DNA of 64,000 bases, from NCBI RefSeq assembly GCF_024400535.1, contig NZ_CP038800.1, positions 124,001 through 188,000 of the forward strand, in the 5' to 3' direction. Numbering within the stretch: position 1 is the stretch's first letter; the number at the start of each line of letters is the position of its first letter. Of the stretch, positions 1 to 9,175 are shown piece after piece. The DNA is from Treponema denticola (GTDB taxonomy: Bacteria; Spirochaetota; Spirochaetia; Treponematales; Treponemataceae). Both the position numbers and the translations under genes were made by a program. Below the pieces are notes generated by a model, which was not told the origin of the DNA, made no database searches, and was given only the letters and a program-made list of their open reading frames with translations.

Positions 1-248
1 ATTTCAGCATAGGCCTCTCTAGGCCAGGGCCATGTCCATCCTAGCTCTTGAGCTGCATAAGTTAAACTTTTTTGATCTACCAAAACTAATACTATCTTAT
101 CAGAAGCAGAAAAAAAAGGAGCCGTCTTATTCATTCTATCATCATAAAAGAAATATTCTGCCTGCCGAAAAAACCCTGCAAGGTTTAAAATCAGCACAAG
201 AATAAAAATCGGTACAGAAATAAAAAAAATCTTTTTTAATTTTTTCAT
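1..248 (-). CDS. CHASE2-domain receptor protein, N-terminal part (runs off the window)
   Basis: The first 82 residues can be read on the minus strand from an ATG at 248 and are open to the window edge. A Lys-rich N-terminus is followed by one strong membrane segment (about residues 6-27). After it come the CHASE2 hallmarks: YDDR near residue 40, an IVLVLVDQKSL strand near residues 52-62 and WPWPR near residues 75-79. CHASE2 is an extracytoplasmic sensor domain usually joined to adenylate/guanylate cyclase, kinase or diguanylate cyclase domains through C-terminal membrane helices. The output domain lies outside the window, so cyclase is a guess from what is common in spirochaetes. The gene starts 11 bases after the M48 protease gene and is probably the last gene of the SH3-M48-CHASE2 operon. 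Confidence 0.75.
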   Translation of the reverse strand, partial: MKKLKKIFFISVPIFILVLILNLAGFFRQAEYFFYDDRMNKTAPFFSASDKIVLVLVDQKSLTYAAQELGWTWPWPREAYAE

Positions 249-259
249 ATTAATACCTA

Positions 260-1129
260 TCAATTATTCGGTCTATATTCTTTAAATCTTTTTACTCTGC
301 TTTCTCTATTATAATTTCCCTTTAGGCTCTTTGTTTCCCATGAAACCTTATTTATTCGTGACAAAGCAGACGGATGCGTTTTACCAAAGCCTCGATGGTC
401 GTTCTTTTGTTTTTCACTCATAGTCTTAAGCATTTCAGTCATAGCATTAGGATCATAACCTGTCTTAGCCATAAGTTTAACGGCAAAACTATCTGCTGCA
501 TATTCTTGAGCTTTAGAATAACCTGAATCTACCAGAGTGCTTACAATCTCTTTTGATGCATCTTCTAAAAACTTAAGAGCTTCTTTATTTTTTGAGCCTA
601 CCATCATAGTTCCCGTACTTTCAACAGCAGCATTCGTTATTCTATTAGCCTTAATGGCTCCAATGCCATGCTTAAGCTGAATATGACCTATCTCATGAGC
701 TATTACACCGGCTAGAGCATCTTCAGAATCTGTACAAGCCAGTAAACCCCTTGTAATCAAAATATGCCCGCCCGGAGTTGCAAAAGCATTTATTTCATCC
801 GTGTCCAATACTGCAACATGATAACCGTTATATATTTCCGGCATATCGGAATTAATAACAAGAGCCATACAAATTAAATTTAGGTATTTTTCTAAAGCCT
901 TATTTCTATAGAGTTTATAATTACTCAAAATAATTGCCCCAACCTCTCTTCCTATGTAATATTCTTCTTCGTTGTATATAGGCTTTGAAGCTTCAACAAT
1001 AGGTGCTGCGGCATCAACAACATTTTTTGTGAATTCGAAAGGATCACTCAAACTTTCAAGAAAAGCACAAGAAAGAATAATAGCCGGTATCATAGTTATA
1101 ATTAAAAATACTGCAAATTTCCTTTTCAT
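260..1129 (-). CDS. M48-family zinc metalloprotease, lipoprotein
   Basis: This 289-residue protein has a lipoprotein signal (hydrophobic stretch ending ILSC, lipidation at Cys21), so it probably sits on the periplasmic face of a membrane. The M48 zinc site HEIGH is in the middle (AGVIAHEIGH). The third ligand region, QEYAADSFAVKL, follows about 70 residues later, and the GGHILITRGLL strand precedes the site. It resembles the short BepA/YfgC- or LoiP-type periplasmic peptidases that act in outer-membrane quality control; the exact substrate cannot be read from the sequence. Its start codon overlaps the stop of the SH3 gene (TAATG), which indicates translational coupling. Confidence 0.88.
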   Translation of the reverse strand: MKRKFAVFLIITMIPAIILSCAFLESLSDPFEFTKNVVDAAAPIVEASKPIYNEEEYYIGREVGAIILSNYKLYRNKALEKYLNLICMALVINSDMPEIYNGYHVAVLDTDEINAFATPGGHILITRGLLACTDSEDALAGVIAHEIGHIQLKHGIGAIKANRITNAAVESTGTMMVGSKNKEALKFLEDASKEIVSTLVDSGYSKAQEYAADSFAVKLMAKTGYDPNAMTEMLKTMSEKQKNDHRGFGKTHPSALSRINKVSWETKSLKGNYNRESRVKRFKEYRPNN

Positions 1130-1605
1130 TATTCACCTTCTTTTAAGGAGCCGTTTATAATAAATATCTGAAGATCTTTTAAACTTATATTAATCTTTTC
1201 GATACTATCAACTGCTTCATAATTTTTTCTTCCGGAAGTAGAAAATTCCGATCCTGAACCTTCAGTTAAACCTTTTCCCGCAAGAGCTAACTCTTTTGAC
1301 TCAGCCGAAGTCTTTTTATCAAAAGCCCCTACTATCTTTTTCTTTGTAAGATTGGCCTTAGGTATCCAACCCATAATATTGTGATTTGAAACAAGAGAAA
1401 TTTTAGCCCACTTTCCTTTTTCTTGTAAAAGATAAACCTGCTCACCGTATTTTACTGTAGCTATATTTTTATCAAAAACGCCGGAACCTGACTTTATCCA
1501 AGATTCTTTTACATTTATATACATCTTAGTAGAAGATTTTTCTGCACCAAGCAAGGCAAACATAAAGAAAAAAGCAAATAGACAAACAATTTTACTTTTA
1601 CTCAT
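1129..1605 (-). CDS. Secreted SH3-domain protein
   Basis: A 158-residue protein with a signal peptide (about residues 1-21, cleavage likely near LLGAEK). It is followed by a bacterial SH3-like fold (about residues 27-88) with the typical pattern of a short variable strand, YGEQVYLLQEKGKWAKIS, and GWIPKANL at its end. The remaining 70 residues are low in hydrophobicity and have no recognised motif. Bacterial SH3 domains bind peptidoglycan or proteins in the periplasm. It overlaps the M48 protease gene by one base, so the two probably act together at the cell envelope. The start is supported by an AGGGAGG-type site just upstream on the minus strand. Confidence 0.75.
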   Translation of the reverse strand: MSKSKIVCLFAFFFMFALLGAEKSSTKMYINVKESWIKSGSGVFDKNIATVKYGEQVYLLQEKGKWAKISLVSNHNIMGWIPKANLTKKKIVGAFDKKTSAESKELALAGKGLTEGSGSEFSTSGRKNYEAVDSIEKINISLKDLQIFIINGSLKEGE

Positions 1606-1691
1606 ATCTGATACCTCCCTTAATTTTTTTTAATTATACCATAAAGAAATCAGCCTGTCTATCTTTTTAGATTTTATATGGCGGACTAATC

Positions 1692-2426
1692 TTATTTAAA
1701 TATTTTCTTAACTCCCTTCTGCAAGAGAGAGGCGAGCAAGACGGCTATTCCCGTCCATGCAAAGATAGAAGCGGTCTCAATCTGAATCTTAGCTGTTTGA
1801 AAAGCAGAGCCTATGCCGTATTTCGGCTGGCTTAAGACCTCTGCCATTATAACAACCTTCACAGCAAAGCCCGTACTTAAAATATAACCGTTCTTCAAAA
1901 AGGGTCTTATGCAGGGAAGGTATAAACTTTTTAATCTTTTACCGAAAGGAACATTAAAATCGTAAGACATTTCTATCAGACCTTTATCTATGTTTTTTAC
2001 TCCGTCTACAATGTTTCTATACAAGAGCGGAAGAACTATCAAGCTTGTAACAAAGATGGGTGTCATATTTGATTTAAACCAAATTAAGGCTAAAAGCAAA
2101 ACGGATATGGTAGGGCTGGATTTTAAAATATTTTCGGGAGCCGATAAAAAATCTTCAATGTTTTTATTTAAACCGGAAGCTATACCTAAAAGAAAGGCAA
2201 TAAAGGAATCTATAGTCAATGTTATAAAAATCCTGATAAGGGTGCTTAAAATAAAAACATAAGTTTCCGGAGTTTTTATAATAACGAAAAGAGCTGATAA
2301 TATTTCTTTTATAGGTGGGATAATAAGCGGAGCTTTTAAGGCTTGGGCAAATATTTCCCAAAGAATAAGGCAAAAAAAAGCCCCGCCTATTTTAAACTTA
2401 TTTTGCTTTATAGTAAAAAGCATCAT
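1692..2426 (-). CDS. ABC transporter permease, SsuC/TauC/ThiX-like
   Basis: A 244-residue integral membrane protein with about six hydrophobic segments and the family pattern of nitrate/sulfonate/taurine/thiamine-precursor permeases: an IWEIFAQALKAPLIIPP N-terminus, and an EAA-type loop around YDFNVPFGKRLKSLYLPCIRP. It would form the membrane channel for the binding protein encoded directly upstream, whose reading frame it overlaps by 29 bases. No ATP-binding subunit is encoded on either side, so the ATPase must come from elsewhere in the genome. The substrate is undetermined. Confidence 0.85.
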   Translation of the reverse strand: MMLFTIKQNKFKIGGAFFCLILWEIFAQALKAPLIIPPIKEILSALFVIIKTPETYVFILSTLIRIFITLTIDSFIAFLLGIASGLNKNIEDFLSAPENILKSSPTISVLLLALIWFKSNMTPIFVTSLIVLPLLYRNIVDGVKNIDKGLIEMSYDFNVPFGKRLKSLYLPCIRPFLKNGYILSTGFAVKVVIMAEVLSQPKYGIGSAFQTAKIQIETASIFAWTGIAVLLASLLQKGVKKIFK

Positions 2427-3375
2427 CAGGCAAACTTCCGCCTATAAATTTAGGATCGGCTTCAGCCAAAACCTTCAAATAAGCTTCTACAGCCGGTCTT
2501 GCTTTTCCGGCCTCAACAAAGACTATGTTCAGCTTAGGAATAGCCTTGGATAAAATGGGCGGCGGAGGCAATGCAGCAATTTTGGAGGCATACTCGGCAG
2601 CCTTTTGAGGATTTTCCTTTACCCATTCGGAAGACCCTTTAGCCTTATCTAAAAAAGCACTTACATATTCGGGATGCTTTTTTAAAAATTCGGCATTTAC
2701 AATTAAAGAAGCTTGAGGATAAGAAGCTCCTTCAAAGGCTTTTTTCCATTCCTCTTGAATATCAACAACAATCTTAGTATCGGGCTTTTTTGTCATAATC
2801 ATGCTGAGAGAAGGTTCTGCAGCAAGGGCATACTTCGCTTTCCCGCTTATAAAAGCAGAGGGAATATCCCCGACAGCACTTAAATACTCAAAACTCACAT
2901 CCTTATCAGGATCAATACCGTTCTTCTTAAGCACTTCGCGGGCCGTCAAATCGGGAGTATTATTTCTTCCGAAAGAATAAATAGTTTTGCCCTTTAAGTC
3001 CGCTATCGAAGAAACAGGTTCCGAACTTATAAAGTAAAGATTTCCCCAAACAATGGGAGCCAACAATTTTATATTTTTCTGTTTGGAATATAAAACTGAT
3101 GCAAGATTGGTAGGCACGGCTACAATATCGGCCTCCCCGGATAAAACCCTCGCTTGTAAAAGCTCCGGACCTGAAACAACTTCATATTCCGTTTCAGAAT
3201 TATCAAACTGTGTTTTTTCATACACAAGTTTTGAAAGAGCTGCCGCAGGAGCTCCTGCGGGTAATACAACCTTAACTTTAAAGCTGTCATTTACAGATTT
3301 TTCCTTGGTTCCGCCTGCAAATAGTAAGCTAAGGCCAACAAACAAGAAAAAGAAACTCGAATATATTTTTTTCAT
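2398..3375 (-). CDS. ABC transporter substrate-binding protein, SsuA/NMT1-like
   Basis: A periplasmic binding protein of about 325 residues with a signal peptide (MKKIYSSFFFLFVGLSLLFA followed by GGTKEK). The start is placed at the ATG at 3375 because a GGAGG ribosome site lies 6-7 bases before it; an upstream in-frame TTG is less likely. The fold markers are KVVLPAGAPAAALSK at the N-terminus, the GEADIVAVPTNLAS segment, and the LKGKTIYSFGRNNTPDLTAREVLKKNGID domain typical of the NMT1/SsuA/TauA superfamily. Family ligands include sulfonates, taurine, thiamine precursors and nitrate; the ligand here is unknown. The downstream partner is the permease. Confidence 0.85.
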   Translation of the reverse strand: MKKIYSSFFFLFVGLSLLFAGGTKEKSVNDSFKVKVVLPAGAPAAALSKLVYEKTQFDNSETEYEVVSGPELLQARVLSGEADIVAVPTNLASVLYSKQKNIKLLAPIVWGNLYFISSEPVSSIADLKGKTIYSFGRNNTPDLTAREVLKKNGIDPDKDVSFEYLSAVGDIPSAFISGKAKYALAAEPSLSMIMTKKPDTKIVVDIQEEWKKAFEGASYPQASLIVNAEFLKKHPEYVSAFLDKAKGSSEWVKENPQKAAEYASKIAALPPPPILSKAIPKLNIVFVEAGKARPAVEAYLKVLAEADPKFIGGSLPDDAFYYKAK

Positions 3376-3528
3376 ACTTTCCTCCAATGCCGATTTTCCG
3401 GCCGGATAAGAATACTATAAATAATCTTTTTAAGTCAAGAGATTAGGGCAACCGCATCATAAAAGTAGAAATTATAAGAGGTATTATCCAAAATATATTA
3501 ATTATTTTTAGAAAAAATATTTTTTTTA

Positions 3529-3557
3529 TTGTCAAATTTATAAATCTATGTTAGAAT
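3529..3557 (+). promoter_or_regulatory. Promoter of the peptide ABC transporter operon
   Basis: TTGTCA (3529-3534) and TAGAAT (3552-3557) are separated by 17 bases, a good sigma-70 match. They sit about 110 bases before the binding-protein start at 3665, in the only sizeable gap between the divergent genes. A long AT-rich leader follows, ending in a GGAGG ribosome site at 3654-3658. Confidence 0.6.
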
Positions 3558-3664
3558 AATTTATCTGAGAAAAGTATATTGACGATTATTTCATCTTACT
3601 CTTTTTTCAGTTAAATTTTAGTTCTTTTATGAACTTATTTTATTATTGTACTTGGAGGTATAAA

Positions 3665-5210
3665 ATGAAAAGGATATTAACGGCTTTGTTAATTTTTACA
3701 ATGGTTTTTGGTCTTATCAGCTGTGGAGGTAATAATTCAGAGCAAGCAAAGCAATCTTCTACAGACGGGTTTATTGTAATTGCCCAAGTATCTGATATAA
3801 CTTCTTTGGATCCGCATCTACACAATGATGTTGCTTCTGCAAGTGTTACCAGAAATGTTTTTGAAACATTAGTCAAACTGAATAATAAAACAATGCAGTT
3901 TGAAAATTGGCTTGCAAAAGACTTTGTTTACAAAGATCCCAAAACTCTTGAAATTTCTTTACGAGAAGGAATAACCTTTAGCAATGGAGAACCTTTAACT
4001 GCTGAAGATGTTAAATTCTCTTTAGACAGACAAAAGAAATCGGGCAAGGTTGGTCACCTAATTGCAATGGTCGGTGATATCGAAGTTATAGGCAAATTAA
4101 AGGTTGTTCTTCATCTTAAAACTCCGTCTTCTGCCTTGATTTCTTCACTGTCTCACATGGGCAGCTCAATTATGTGCAAAAAAGTTGTCGAACCCTTAGA
4201 TGCTGCAGGAAAACAAATGGAAAATTCAGAAACCGTAATCGGTACAGGCCCCCTTTACTTTTAAATCATGGACTCTTGGCAGCAAATTTGAGCTGGCAAG
4301 AAATGAAAACTATTGGAAAGAAAAAGCAAAATCTCCAGGCCTAATCTTCAAAGTCATTCCAGAAGAAACATCCCGAATGGTTGCTCTTGAAGCTGGCGAA
4401 ATTGATGTTCTTATAGATGTACCAACTATCTCTGTAAATGACATTAAAGCAAATGCAAATTTGAAGATGGAAGAATATATTACTACAACGTTAAATGGTA
4501 TTGCTTTTAATGTAACAAAGGAGCCTTTTAATAATAAGGCTCTAAGACAAGCTGTTGCTCACTGTATTGACCGAGATGCAATTATTAAAATTCAAAGTAA
4601 CGGTTATGCGGTGCCTAATTACTCTTGTATAGGTGTTGCAGCCATAGGTTACACTCCTGACGTAAAAAAATATGAATATGATCTTGAAAAAGCAAAAGCT
4701 AAATTAAAGGAAGGCGGAAAACCGGATGGATTTAAATTCACTTGTACACTCCGAAATGAATCTCAGGCCAGAGCTTTGCAGGTTGTACAGGCTGCTTGCC
4801 ATGAAGTAGGTATAGAGTTGGTATTAGATCAAGTTGAAAGATCTATGTACACTGAAAGAATCGGCAAAGGATTACATCAAAGTTCGTTTGCAGGCTGGTC
4901 TGCAAATGCAGAGCCGGACAATACATATCGTCCCTTATTCAGTAAGGCAACAGTTGCGACTGGAGGATATAATTACGCATGTTTTTGGGATCCGAGGATA
5001 GAAGAACTTTTAGAAAAAGGTTCTACAACAAATGACAATAATGAAAAATTGCAGGCTTACACAGACATTGCAAAAATTGTTGCAGAAGAATGTGCTATTA
5101 TAGGTTTTAGCTCGGATATGGGCTTTATAGCTATGCGTAAAAATATTGAAGGCTTTGATGTATCCAGTATTCACATGCATAACTTCGATAAATTACATAC
5201 TGTTAAGTAG
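3665..5210 (+). pseudogene. Peptide/nickel ABC transporter substrate-binding lipoprotein, frameshifted
   Basis: SBP_bac_5 (OppA/DppA) family lipoprotein with lipobox LISC (Cys20). The first 199 codons read cleanly to GTGP and hit a stop at 4262-4264; the family sequence resumes at once in another frame (TFKSWTLGSKFELARNENYW) and runs to 5210. Removing one C from the C5 run at 4249-4253 restores a single frame of 514 residues, the normal family length. The gene is therefore broken by a one-base insertion, or the base is a sequencing error. The start at 3665 is set by a GGAGG site. The four transporter genes downstream are intact. Without this protein the transporter would need another binding protein. 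Both halves are otherwise well conserved, so the lesion is recent or artefactual. Confidence 0.85.
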
Positions 5211-5244
5211 TTGCTTATGAAAAGTTGTTGAATTTTTACAACGA

Positions 5245-5271
5245 CTTACAAAAGTGTGATGCTTTTGTAAG
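5245..5271 (+). other. Intergenic hairpin after the binding-protein gene
   Basis: Perfect 10-bp inverted repeat CTTACAAAAG / CTTTTGTAAG with a 7-base loop, 35 bases after the binding-protein stop. No proper T-run follows, so it is more likely an mRNA-stabilising or attenuating hairpin between binding protein and permease than a full terminator. Confidence 0.5.
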
Positions 5272-5289
5272 CTTATTTGGATTTGTACT

Positions 5290-5333
5290 TAACCGACCGG
5301 TCCTTAAAACATTTCTAACAAACCGGTCGGTTA
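5290..5333. promoter_or_regulatory. Long inverted repeat before dppB (possible operator or attenuator)
   Basis: Perfect 12-bp arms, TAACCGACCGGT at 5290-5301 and ACCGGTCGGTTA at 5322-5333, are separated by 20 bases and lie 30 bases before the permease start. The arms are much more G+C-rich than the surroundings. The core ACCGACCGGT resembles half-sites used by TetR-type repressors, but the wide spacing also allows a large RNA stem-loop. No regulator gene adjoins it. Confidence 0.45.
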
Positions 5334-5362
5334 GGTTTTATAGTTTTTATGGGAGTATGTAA

Positions 5363-6280
5363 ATGTTAAAGTATGTGCTAAAACGATTTTTTCTTTTAAT
5401 ACCGGTTATTTTAGGCGTAACCTTATTAATTTTTTTTGTTTTGGACTTATCTCCTGGCGATCCTGCTAGATTAGCTCTTGGAGAAATGGCACCGCAAGAA
5501 AGTATTGACAGATGGAGAGTTGAAAGAGGGCTTAACGATCCTTTTTTTGTTAGATATTTTCGATATATTGGTAATATGATAAAAGGGGATTTAGGCCGCT
5601 CTTATTTTAATAATCGCGATGTTTTTAGAGAGGTTATTCAACGGTTCCCCATTACCATAGAATTAGCCCTTGGCGGAATGCTGATAGCAATTTTAGTCGG
5701 CATTCCCTTGGGAACAATTTCAGCCTTAAAACAATATTCCTTCATTGATGGACTGGCAACAGTATTAGGTATGCTTGGTATCGCAATGCCGTCATTTTGG
5801 TTCGGATTAATGATGATTATGTTTTTCTCACTGAGACTGGGCTGGTTGCCATCACAAGGCCTATCAGGCTTTAAAGGCTTTATTATGCCGTGTTTTGCAG
5901 TAGGAATTTCTTGTGCCGCAAATATTATGCGAATGACAAGGTCTGCCATGCTGGAAGTTGTCCGCACGGATTTTGTACGAACAGCAAAGGCTAAAGGCCT
6001 AACTCCAAGAGAAATAGTAAATAAGCACGAAATAAGAAATGTTCTCATTCCTGTAGTTACAATTGCAGGTTTACAGTTTGGATCAATGATGGCCGGTTCG
6101 GTTGTCATAGAAGCTGTATTCTCTCTTCCGGGTGTAGGCAGTTTTATGATTAGTGCAATTAAAGGTAAGGATATACCGGCGGTTATGGGGTCAATTACCT
6201 GCTTTTGTATTGCATTCAGTTTTGTAAATTTATTGGTCGATTTTGTTTATGGTATTATCGACCCAAGAATTAAAGCTTAG
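5363..6280 (+). CDS. dppB: Dipeptide/oligopeptide ABC transporter permease, DppB type
   Basis: A 305-residue inner-membrane protein with six membrane segments and the DppB/OppB N-terminal signature (LKRFFLLIPVILGVTLLIFFVLDLSPGDPAR, quoted here only by its key residues LSPGDP at 29-34). The EAA loop that docks the ATPase is RTAKAKGLTPREIVNKHEIR. With DppC it forms the channel for imported peptides. It is the second gene of the operon, preceded by a GGGAG ribosome site and two inverted repeats. Confidence 0.93.
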   Translation: MLKYVLKRFFLLIPVILGVTLLIFFVLDLSPGDPARLALGEMAPQESIDRWRVERGLNDPFFVRYFRYIGNMIKGDLGRSYFNNRDVFREVIQRFPITIELALGGMLIAILVGIPLGTISALKQYSFIDGLATVLGMLGIAMPSFWFGLMMIMFFSLRLGWLPSQGLSGFKGFIMPCFAVGISCAANIMRMTRSAMLEVVRTDFVRTAKAKGLTPREIVNKHEIRNVLIPVVTIAGLQFGSMMAGSVVIEAVFSLPGVGSFMISAIKGKDIPAVMGSITCFCIAFSFVNLLVDFVYGIIDPRIKA

Positions 6281-6297
6281 ATAAAGAGGTCTAAATT

Positions 6298-7179
6298 ATG
6301 GAAAAACAAACGCAAGCACTACCACCTAAGCAAAACAGTTTATTTACCGAAACTTGGCGTCGATTTAGAAAAAACAAGACCGCCCTTGTCGGAATGGTAA
6401 TAGTAATGTGTATAGTTTTATTGGCAATTTTTGCCGATCAATTATATGACTATGAAACAATGGCAATAAAACCCAACTACGATGCAACGCTCCAACCTCC
6501 GTCATCAGAGCATTATTTAGGTACGGACGAATTCGGGCGTGATGTTTTAGCTCGGTTAATTCATGGTTCAAGAATTTCGTTAATTGTTGCTGCAATTTCT
6601 ATTACTGTCGGCACTTTTATAGGTTCTTTATTTGGTGCTGTTGCAGGATATTTCGGAGGCATTGTAGATTCAATTATAATGAGAATTATGGATGTTTTTT
6701 TAGCTATCCCCAATATGCTTTTAGCAATTACGGTCGTAGCCGCCTTGGGAACAAGTAGCGTAAACCTTATATTGGCAATTGCAATTGCAGGAATGCCCCG
6801 CTTTGCCCGAATCGCTAGAGCTTCAGTTTTATCTGTAAGGAGTTACGAATTTATTGAAGCTGCTAAGGCAAACGGTGCAAGCAGTTGGCGGATTATTTTT
6901 GAAGAAGTTATACCTAACAGTTTGGCTCCCATCATAGTTCAATATTCAATTGCATTAGCAGGTGCAATCCTTACAATTTCGTCAATGAGTTTTATAGGAT
7001 TAGGCGTTCAAGCACCAACCCCCGAATGGGGTGCAATGCTCTCCAATGGAAGACAATACTTTAAGAATTCAGGATATTTAATTGTATTTCCGGGTTTGGC
7101 AATAGCTATCACGGCTTTGGCGATAAATTTATTAGGCGATGGTCTTAGAGACGCATTAGACCCAAAACTCAAACAATAG
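6298..7179 (+). CDS. dppC: Dipeptide/oligopeptide ABC transporter permease, DppC type
   Basis: A 293-residue inner-membrane protein. The N-terminal OppC domain (FTETWRRFRKNKTALVGM, then a membrane segment) is followed by the HYLGTDEFGRDVLARLIHG motif characteristic of DppC/OppC and by five more membrane segments. The EAA loop is EAAKANGASSWRIIFEEVIP. It pairs with DppB, whose gene ends 17 bases upstream, and is followed nine bases later by dppD. Confidence 0.93.
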   Translation: MEKQTQALPPKQNSLFTETWRRFRKNKTALVGMVIVMCIVLLAIFADQLYDYETMAIKPNYDATLQPPSSEHYLGTDEFGRDVLARLIHGSRISLIVAAISITVGTFIGSLFGAVAGYFGGIVDSIIMRIMDVFLAIPNMLLAITVVAALGTSSVNLILAIAIAGMPRFARIARASVLSVRSYEFIEAAKANGASSWRIIFEEVIPNSLAPIIVQYSIALAGAILTISSMSFIGLGVQAPTPEWGAMLSNGRQYFKNSGYLIVFPGLAIAITALAINLLGDGLRDALDPKLKQ

Positions 7180-7188
7180 GGTATCATA

Positions 7189-8217
7189 ATGACAGAAAAA
7201 TTAGCTTTAGATATACAAAATTTATCGGTTTCTTACAAAACAGATACAGCTGTAGTCAAGGCTGTAAATGATTTGACCTTTCAACTTAAAACGGGGCAAA
7301 CTCTGGGATTGGTGGGTGAAACAGGTGCAGGAAAAACGACTACGGCCTTGGCTATAATGGGCTTGTTGCCTGAACCCGTCGGTTCCGTCGACAGCGGAAA
7401 GATAATTCAAGAAGAAGTTGATCTGCTCAAATTACCGGAAAAAGAAATGCGGAAACTTCGTGGAAATCAAATCTCGATGATATTCCAAGATCCGATGACA
7501 TCCTTAAATCCTGTTATGAAGGTAGGAAATCAAATAGCGGAATGTTTTATTAAGCATCAAGATCTTAATAAAAAGGAAGCTTTAATCGAAGCAGGCAAGA
7601 TGCTGGAAATGGTTGGTATCTCCGCAAAAAGAGCAGGCGATTATCCTCATCAATTTTCAGGCGGAATGAAGCAACGAGTTATTATTGCAATTGCTCTAGC
7701 CTGTAATCCTCACCTTCTTATTGCCGACGAGCCAACCACAGCTTTAGATGTAACAATTCAAGCTCAAGTTCTCGATTTGATGAAGCGGTTACGCAAAGAT
7801 TATAAAACTTCGCTTTTGATGATTACCCACGACCTTGGAGTTGTTGCCGATATATGTGACGAAGTTGCAATTATGTATGCCGGAAGAATTGTAGAAAAAG
7901 GAAACTTGGAAGATATTTTTGATAATTTTAAGCATCCTTATACGGAAGGTTTATTTAATTCTTTACCCGATGTAGAAAATCGGCATGAACCCCTACGCCC
8001 AATTAAGGGTTTAATGCCTGACCCGACAAACTTACCGGCAGGCTGCTCATTTTTTCCGCGTTGTCCCTACGCAAAATCTGAATGTGAAAAAAACTTACCA
8101 TCTCTTTCTCAATTAAATGACAGCCACTATGTTGCCTGTCTGGCATATGAGGATAAATACAAAAATCTTTTTGATTTTAAACTGATGGCAGATGTACAAA
8201 GGAGGGCTGAAAAATGA
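7189..8217 (+). CDS. dppD: Peptide ABC transporter ATP-binding protein, DppD type
   Basis: A 342-residue cytoplasmic ATPase. Walker A is GETGAGKTT (about residues 42-50), the Q-loop lies in IFQDPMTSLNP, the ABC signature is FSGGMKQR, Walker B is LLIADEPTTALD and the switch His is in ITHDLG. The C-terminal oligo_HPY extension has the four-Cys-type PRCPYAKSEC region that binds an iron-sulfur cluster in some OppD/DppD proteins. It overlaps dppF by four bases (ATGA), so the two are coupled. Confidence 0.93.
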   Translation: MTEKLALDIQNLSVSYKTDTAVVKAVNDLTFQLKTGQTLGLVGETGAGKTTTALAIMGLLPEPVGSVDSGKIIQEEVDLLKLPEKEMRKLRGNQISMIFQDPMTSLNPVMKVGNQIAECFIKHQDLNKKEALIEAGKMLEMVGISAKRAGDYPHQFSGGMKQRVIIAIALACNPHLLIADEPTTALDVTIQAQVLDLMKRLRKDYKTSLLMITHDLGVVADICDEVAIMYAGRIVEKGNLEDIFDNFKHPYTEGLFNSLPDVENRHEPLRPIKGLMPDPTNLPAGCSFFPRCPYAKSECEKNLPSLSQLNDSHYVACLAYEDKYKNLFDFKLMADVQRRAEK

Positions 8218-9161
8218 GCAAGGAAATATTAAAAGTTTCAAACTTAAAAAAATATTTTAAAACGCCCAAGGGAATGCTGCACGCTGTTGATGATATCAAC
8301 TTTTCTTTAGATGAAGGAAAAACCTTAGGGGTTGTAGGTGAATCCGGTTGTGGTAAATCGACATTGGGTAGGACTATTTTGCGTTTATTGGAGCCGACTT
8401 CAGGTTCGGTATTTTTTGAAGATTCCGATATTGCAAAATTAAACGCAGGCGAAATGAGAAAATTACGGCAGAAAATGCAAATTATTTTTCAAGATCCTTT
8501 TGCATCGCTAAATCCCCGCCGAACTGTAGCTTCTTTAATCGGCAACCCGATGAAGATTCATAAAACTTATAAAAGTAAAAAAGAATTTGAAGAGCGAATA
8601 AAAGAGCTAATGGATACGGTCGGTTTGTCGCCTCGTTTATTTAATGCCTATCCGCACGAACTGGACGGCGGAAGGAGACAAAGAATTGGTGTTGCAAGGG
8701 CAATTGCCTTAAATCCTAAATTCATCGTTTGCGATGAGCCGGTTTCTGCCCTTGATGTATCGATTCAGGCTCAAATTTTAAATTTGCTGCAAGAGCTGCA
8801 AGAAAAATTAGGCCTGACATATATTTTTATAACTCACGATTTATCGGTCGTTAATTATTTTTCCGATGAAATTATGGTTATGTATCTGGGGCAGGCCGTG
8901 GAAAAGGCTCCTTCCGAGCAGCTTTTTTTGAATCCCATGCATCCTTATACAAAGGCTCTTTTATCTGCTATACCTGTACCTAGGATTCATAATAGACCGG
9001 AGAGGATTTTATTAAAAGGAGAGATAAGCTCTCCGATTGATCCTAAGCCGGGTTGTCGATTTGCAGTGCGATGTCCGCACGCTACGGAAAAATGCTTGAC
9101 CGTTTCACCGGCCTTAAAGGAAATTGAGGCCGGACATATTATTGCTTGTCATTTATATTAA
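8214..9161 (+). CDS. dppF: Peptide ABC transporter ATP-binding protein, DppF type
   Basis: A 315-residue ATPase partner of DppD. It has Walker A GESGCGKST, Q-loop IFQDPFASLNPR, Walker B FIVCDEPVSALD, and a C-terminal oligo_HPY segment ending CRFAVRCPHATEKC. The ABC signature reads LDGGRRQR rather than the usual LSGGQRQR; this Ser-to-Asp variant also occurs in some clostridial and spirochaetal DppF/OppF proteins, so it is probably functional. The start overlaps dppD by four bases. Confidence 0.92.
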   Translation: MSKEILKVSNLKKYFKTPKGMLHAVDDINFSLDEGKTLGVVGESGCGKSTLGRTILRLLEPTSGSVFFEDSDIAKLNAGEMRKLRQKMQIIFQDPFASLNPRRTVASLIGNPMKIHKTYKSKKEFEERIKELMDTVGLSPRLFNAYPHELDGGRRQRIGVARAIALNPKFIVCDEPVSALDVSIQAQILNLLQELQEKLGLTYIFITHDLSVVNYFSDEIMVMYLGQAVEKAPSEQLFLNPMHPYTKALLSAIPVPRIHNRPERILLKGEISSPIDPKPGCRFAVRCPHATEKCLTVSPALKEIEAGHIIACHLY

Positions 9162-9175
9162 ATAAGGAGAAGTTT

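Noticed and set aside
4249-4253. Phase-variable homopolymer tract
   Set aside because: Five C are too few for efficient slippage; an error or simple mutation is more likely.
4377-5210. A separate gene for a second binding protein
   Set aside because: It is the second half of the frameshifted binding protein; family sequence continues across the C5 run with no missing residues.
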